Shown in pieces: positions 5,534-5,637 of a stretch of DNA of 5,637 nt. The notes below the pieces were generated by a model, which saw only the letters and a list, made by a program, of their open reading frames with translations, did not search any database and had not been told where the DNA came from. The translations under genes and the position numbers were made by a program. Position 1 is the first letter of the stretch. The number at the start of each line of letters is the position of its first letter. Origin of the DNA: Oscillospiraceae bacterium (GTDB taxonomy: Bacteria > Bacillota > Clostridia > Oscillospirales > Acutalibacteraceae). The stretch covers positions 1 to 5,637 of the forward strand of contig JAIRZH010000013.1 of the NCBI GenBank assembly GCA_031267335.1, written 5' to 3'.

Positions 5534-5598
5534 GACCTGTCCGAAAATTAAACAATTTGTAAATCTATTGATAGCCACTATCTGCCAAATTTGTATTA
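5534..5598. mobile_element. Element-end-like sequence forming the kinase leader
   Basis: Directly after TTA (5531-5533) comes GACCTGTCCGAAAATT, which resembles the family's GRGCCTGTC terminus. No matching right end is evident before the next terminus at 5599, so this is a solo or damaged end. The segment also holds a small perfect hairpin (GATAG-CCA-CTATC, 5570-5582). It supplies the entire visible 5' leader of the kinase-like gene. Confidence 0.4.
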
Positions 5599-5637
5599 GG
5601 GCCTGTTCCCACTATTTGAAATGACAAAATTTCGAGT
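5599..5637. mobile_element. Left end of another inverted-repeat element, cut by the window edge
   Basis: GGGCCTGTTCCCACTATTTG starts at 5599 immediately after TTA (5596-5598). It resembles both the family termini and, more closely, the terminus ending at 562 (shared TGTTCCC). Ends of this form with a TNA target are known in the IS5 family. Whether a transposase gene follows cannot be seen. Confidence 0.45.

Overview
This strongly AT-rich window carries a compact informational cluster, tRNA-Val(GAC) - efp - nusB, followed by an isolated polysaccharide flippase gene. On the opposite strand is a gene for a membrane-targeted, eukaryote-like protein kinase that looks degenerate. The EF-P sequence (PGKG loop, long AFIERRxMQYLY stretch), the tRNA-Val with its encoded CCA, and the flippase subtype all point to a clostridial (Firmicutes) lineage. 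The AT bias, decayed transposase, missing usual neighbours of efp/nusB and many miniature repeats suggest a reduced, possibly host-associated genome. A host-associated member of the Oscillospirales is a reasonable guess, but the sequence does not prove it.

Layout. Positions 1-316 (minus) hold the 5' part of a broken IS1-family transposase, cut by the window edge. Positions 317-850 contain no gene. They hold the IS1 leader and a candidate IS1 end near 452, an unexplained AT-rich stretch, the end of an inverted-repeat element at 562, and a second element at 566-796 with a long internal palindrome. tRNA-Val lies at 851-926, efp at 956-1513 and nusB at 1533-1916, all on the plus strand and tightly spaced. 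A 151-bp miniature element (1916-2066) starts inside the nusB stop codon. The flippase follows at 2208-3743. An 84-bp element (3744-3827) then separates it from the convergent kinase-like gene (3849-5531, minus). Two more element ends lie beyond the kinase start, at 5534 and 5599.

How it fits together. efp and nusB serve translation of proline-rich sequences and transcription antitermination, and were probably read from the tRNA-Val promoter as one unit. The flippase stands alone, without glycosyltransferases. The kinase-like protein has an N-terminal signal sequence, a second hydrophobic segment and a C-terminal kinase fold. That fold keeps the ATP-binding lysine and alphaC glutamate but has HGN where HRD is expected.

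The most unusual pattern is a dispersed miniature element with ends like GRGCCTGTCTAATATT, flanked by TNA trinucleotides. It sits exactly at gene ends: its target duplication overlaps the stop codons of nusB and the flippase, and one end touches the kinase start codon.
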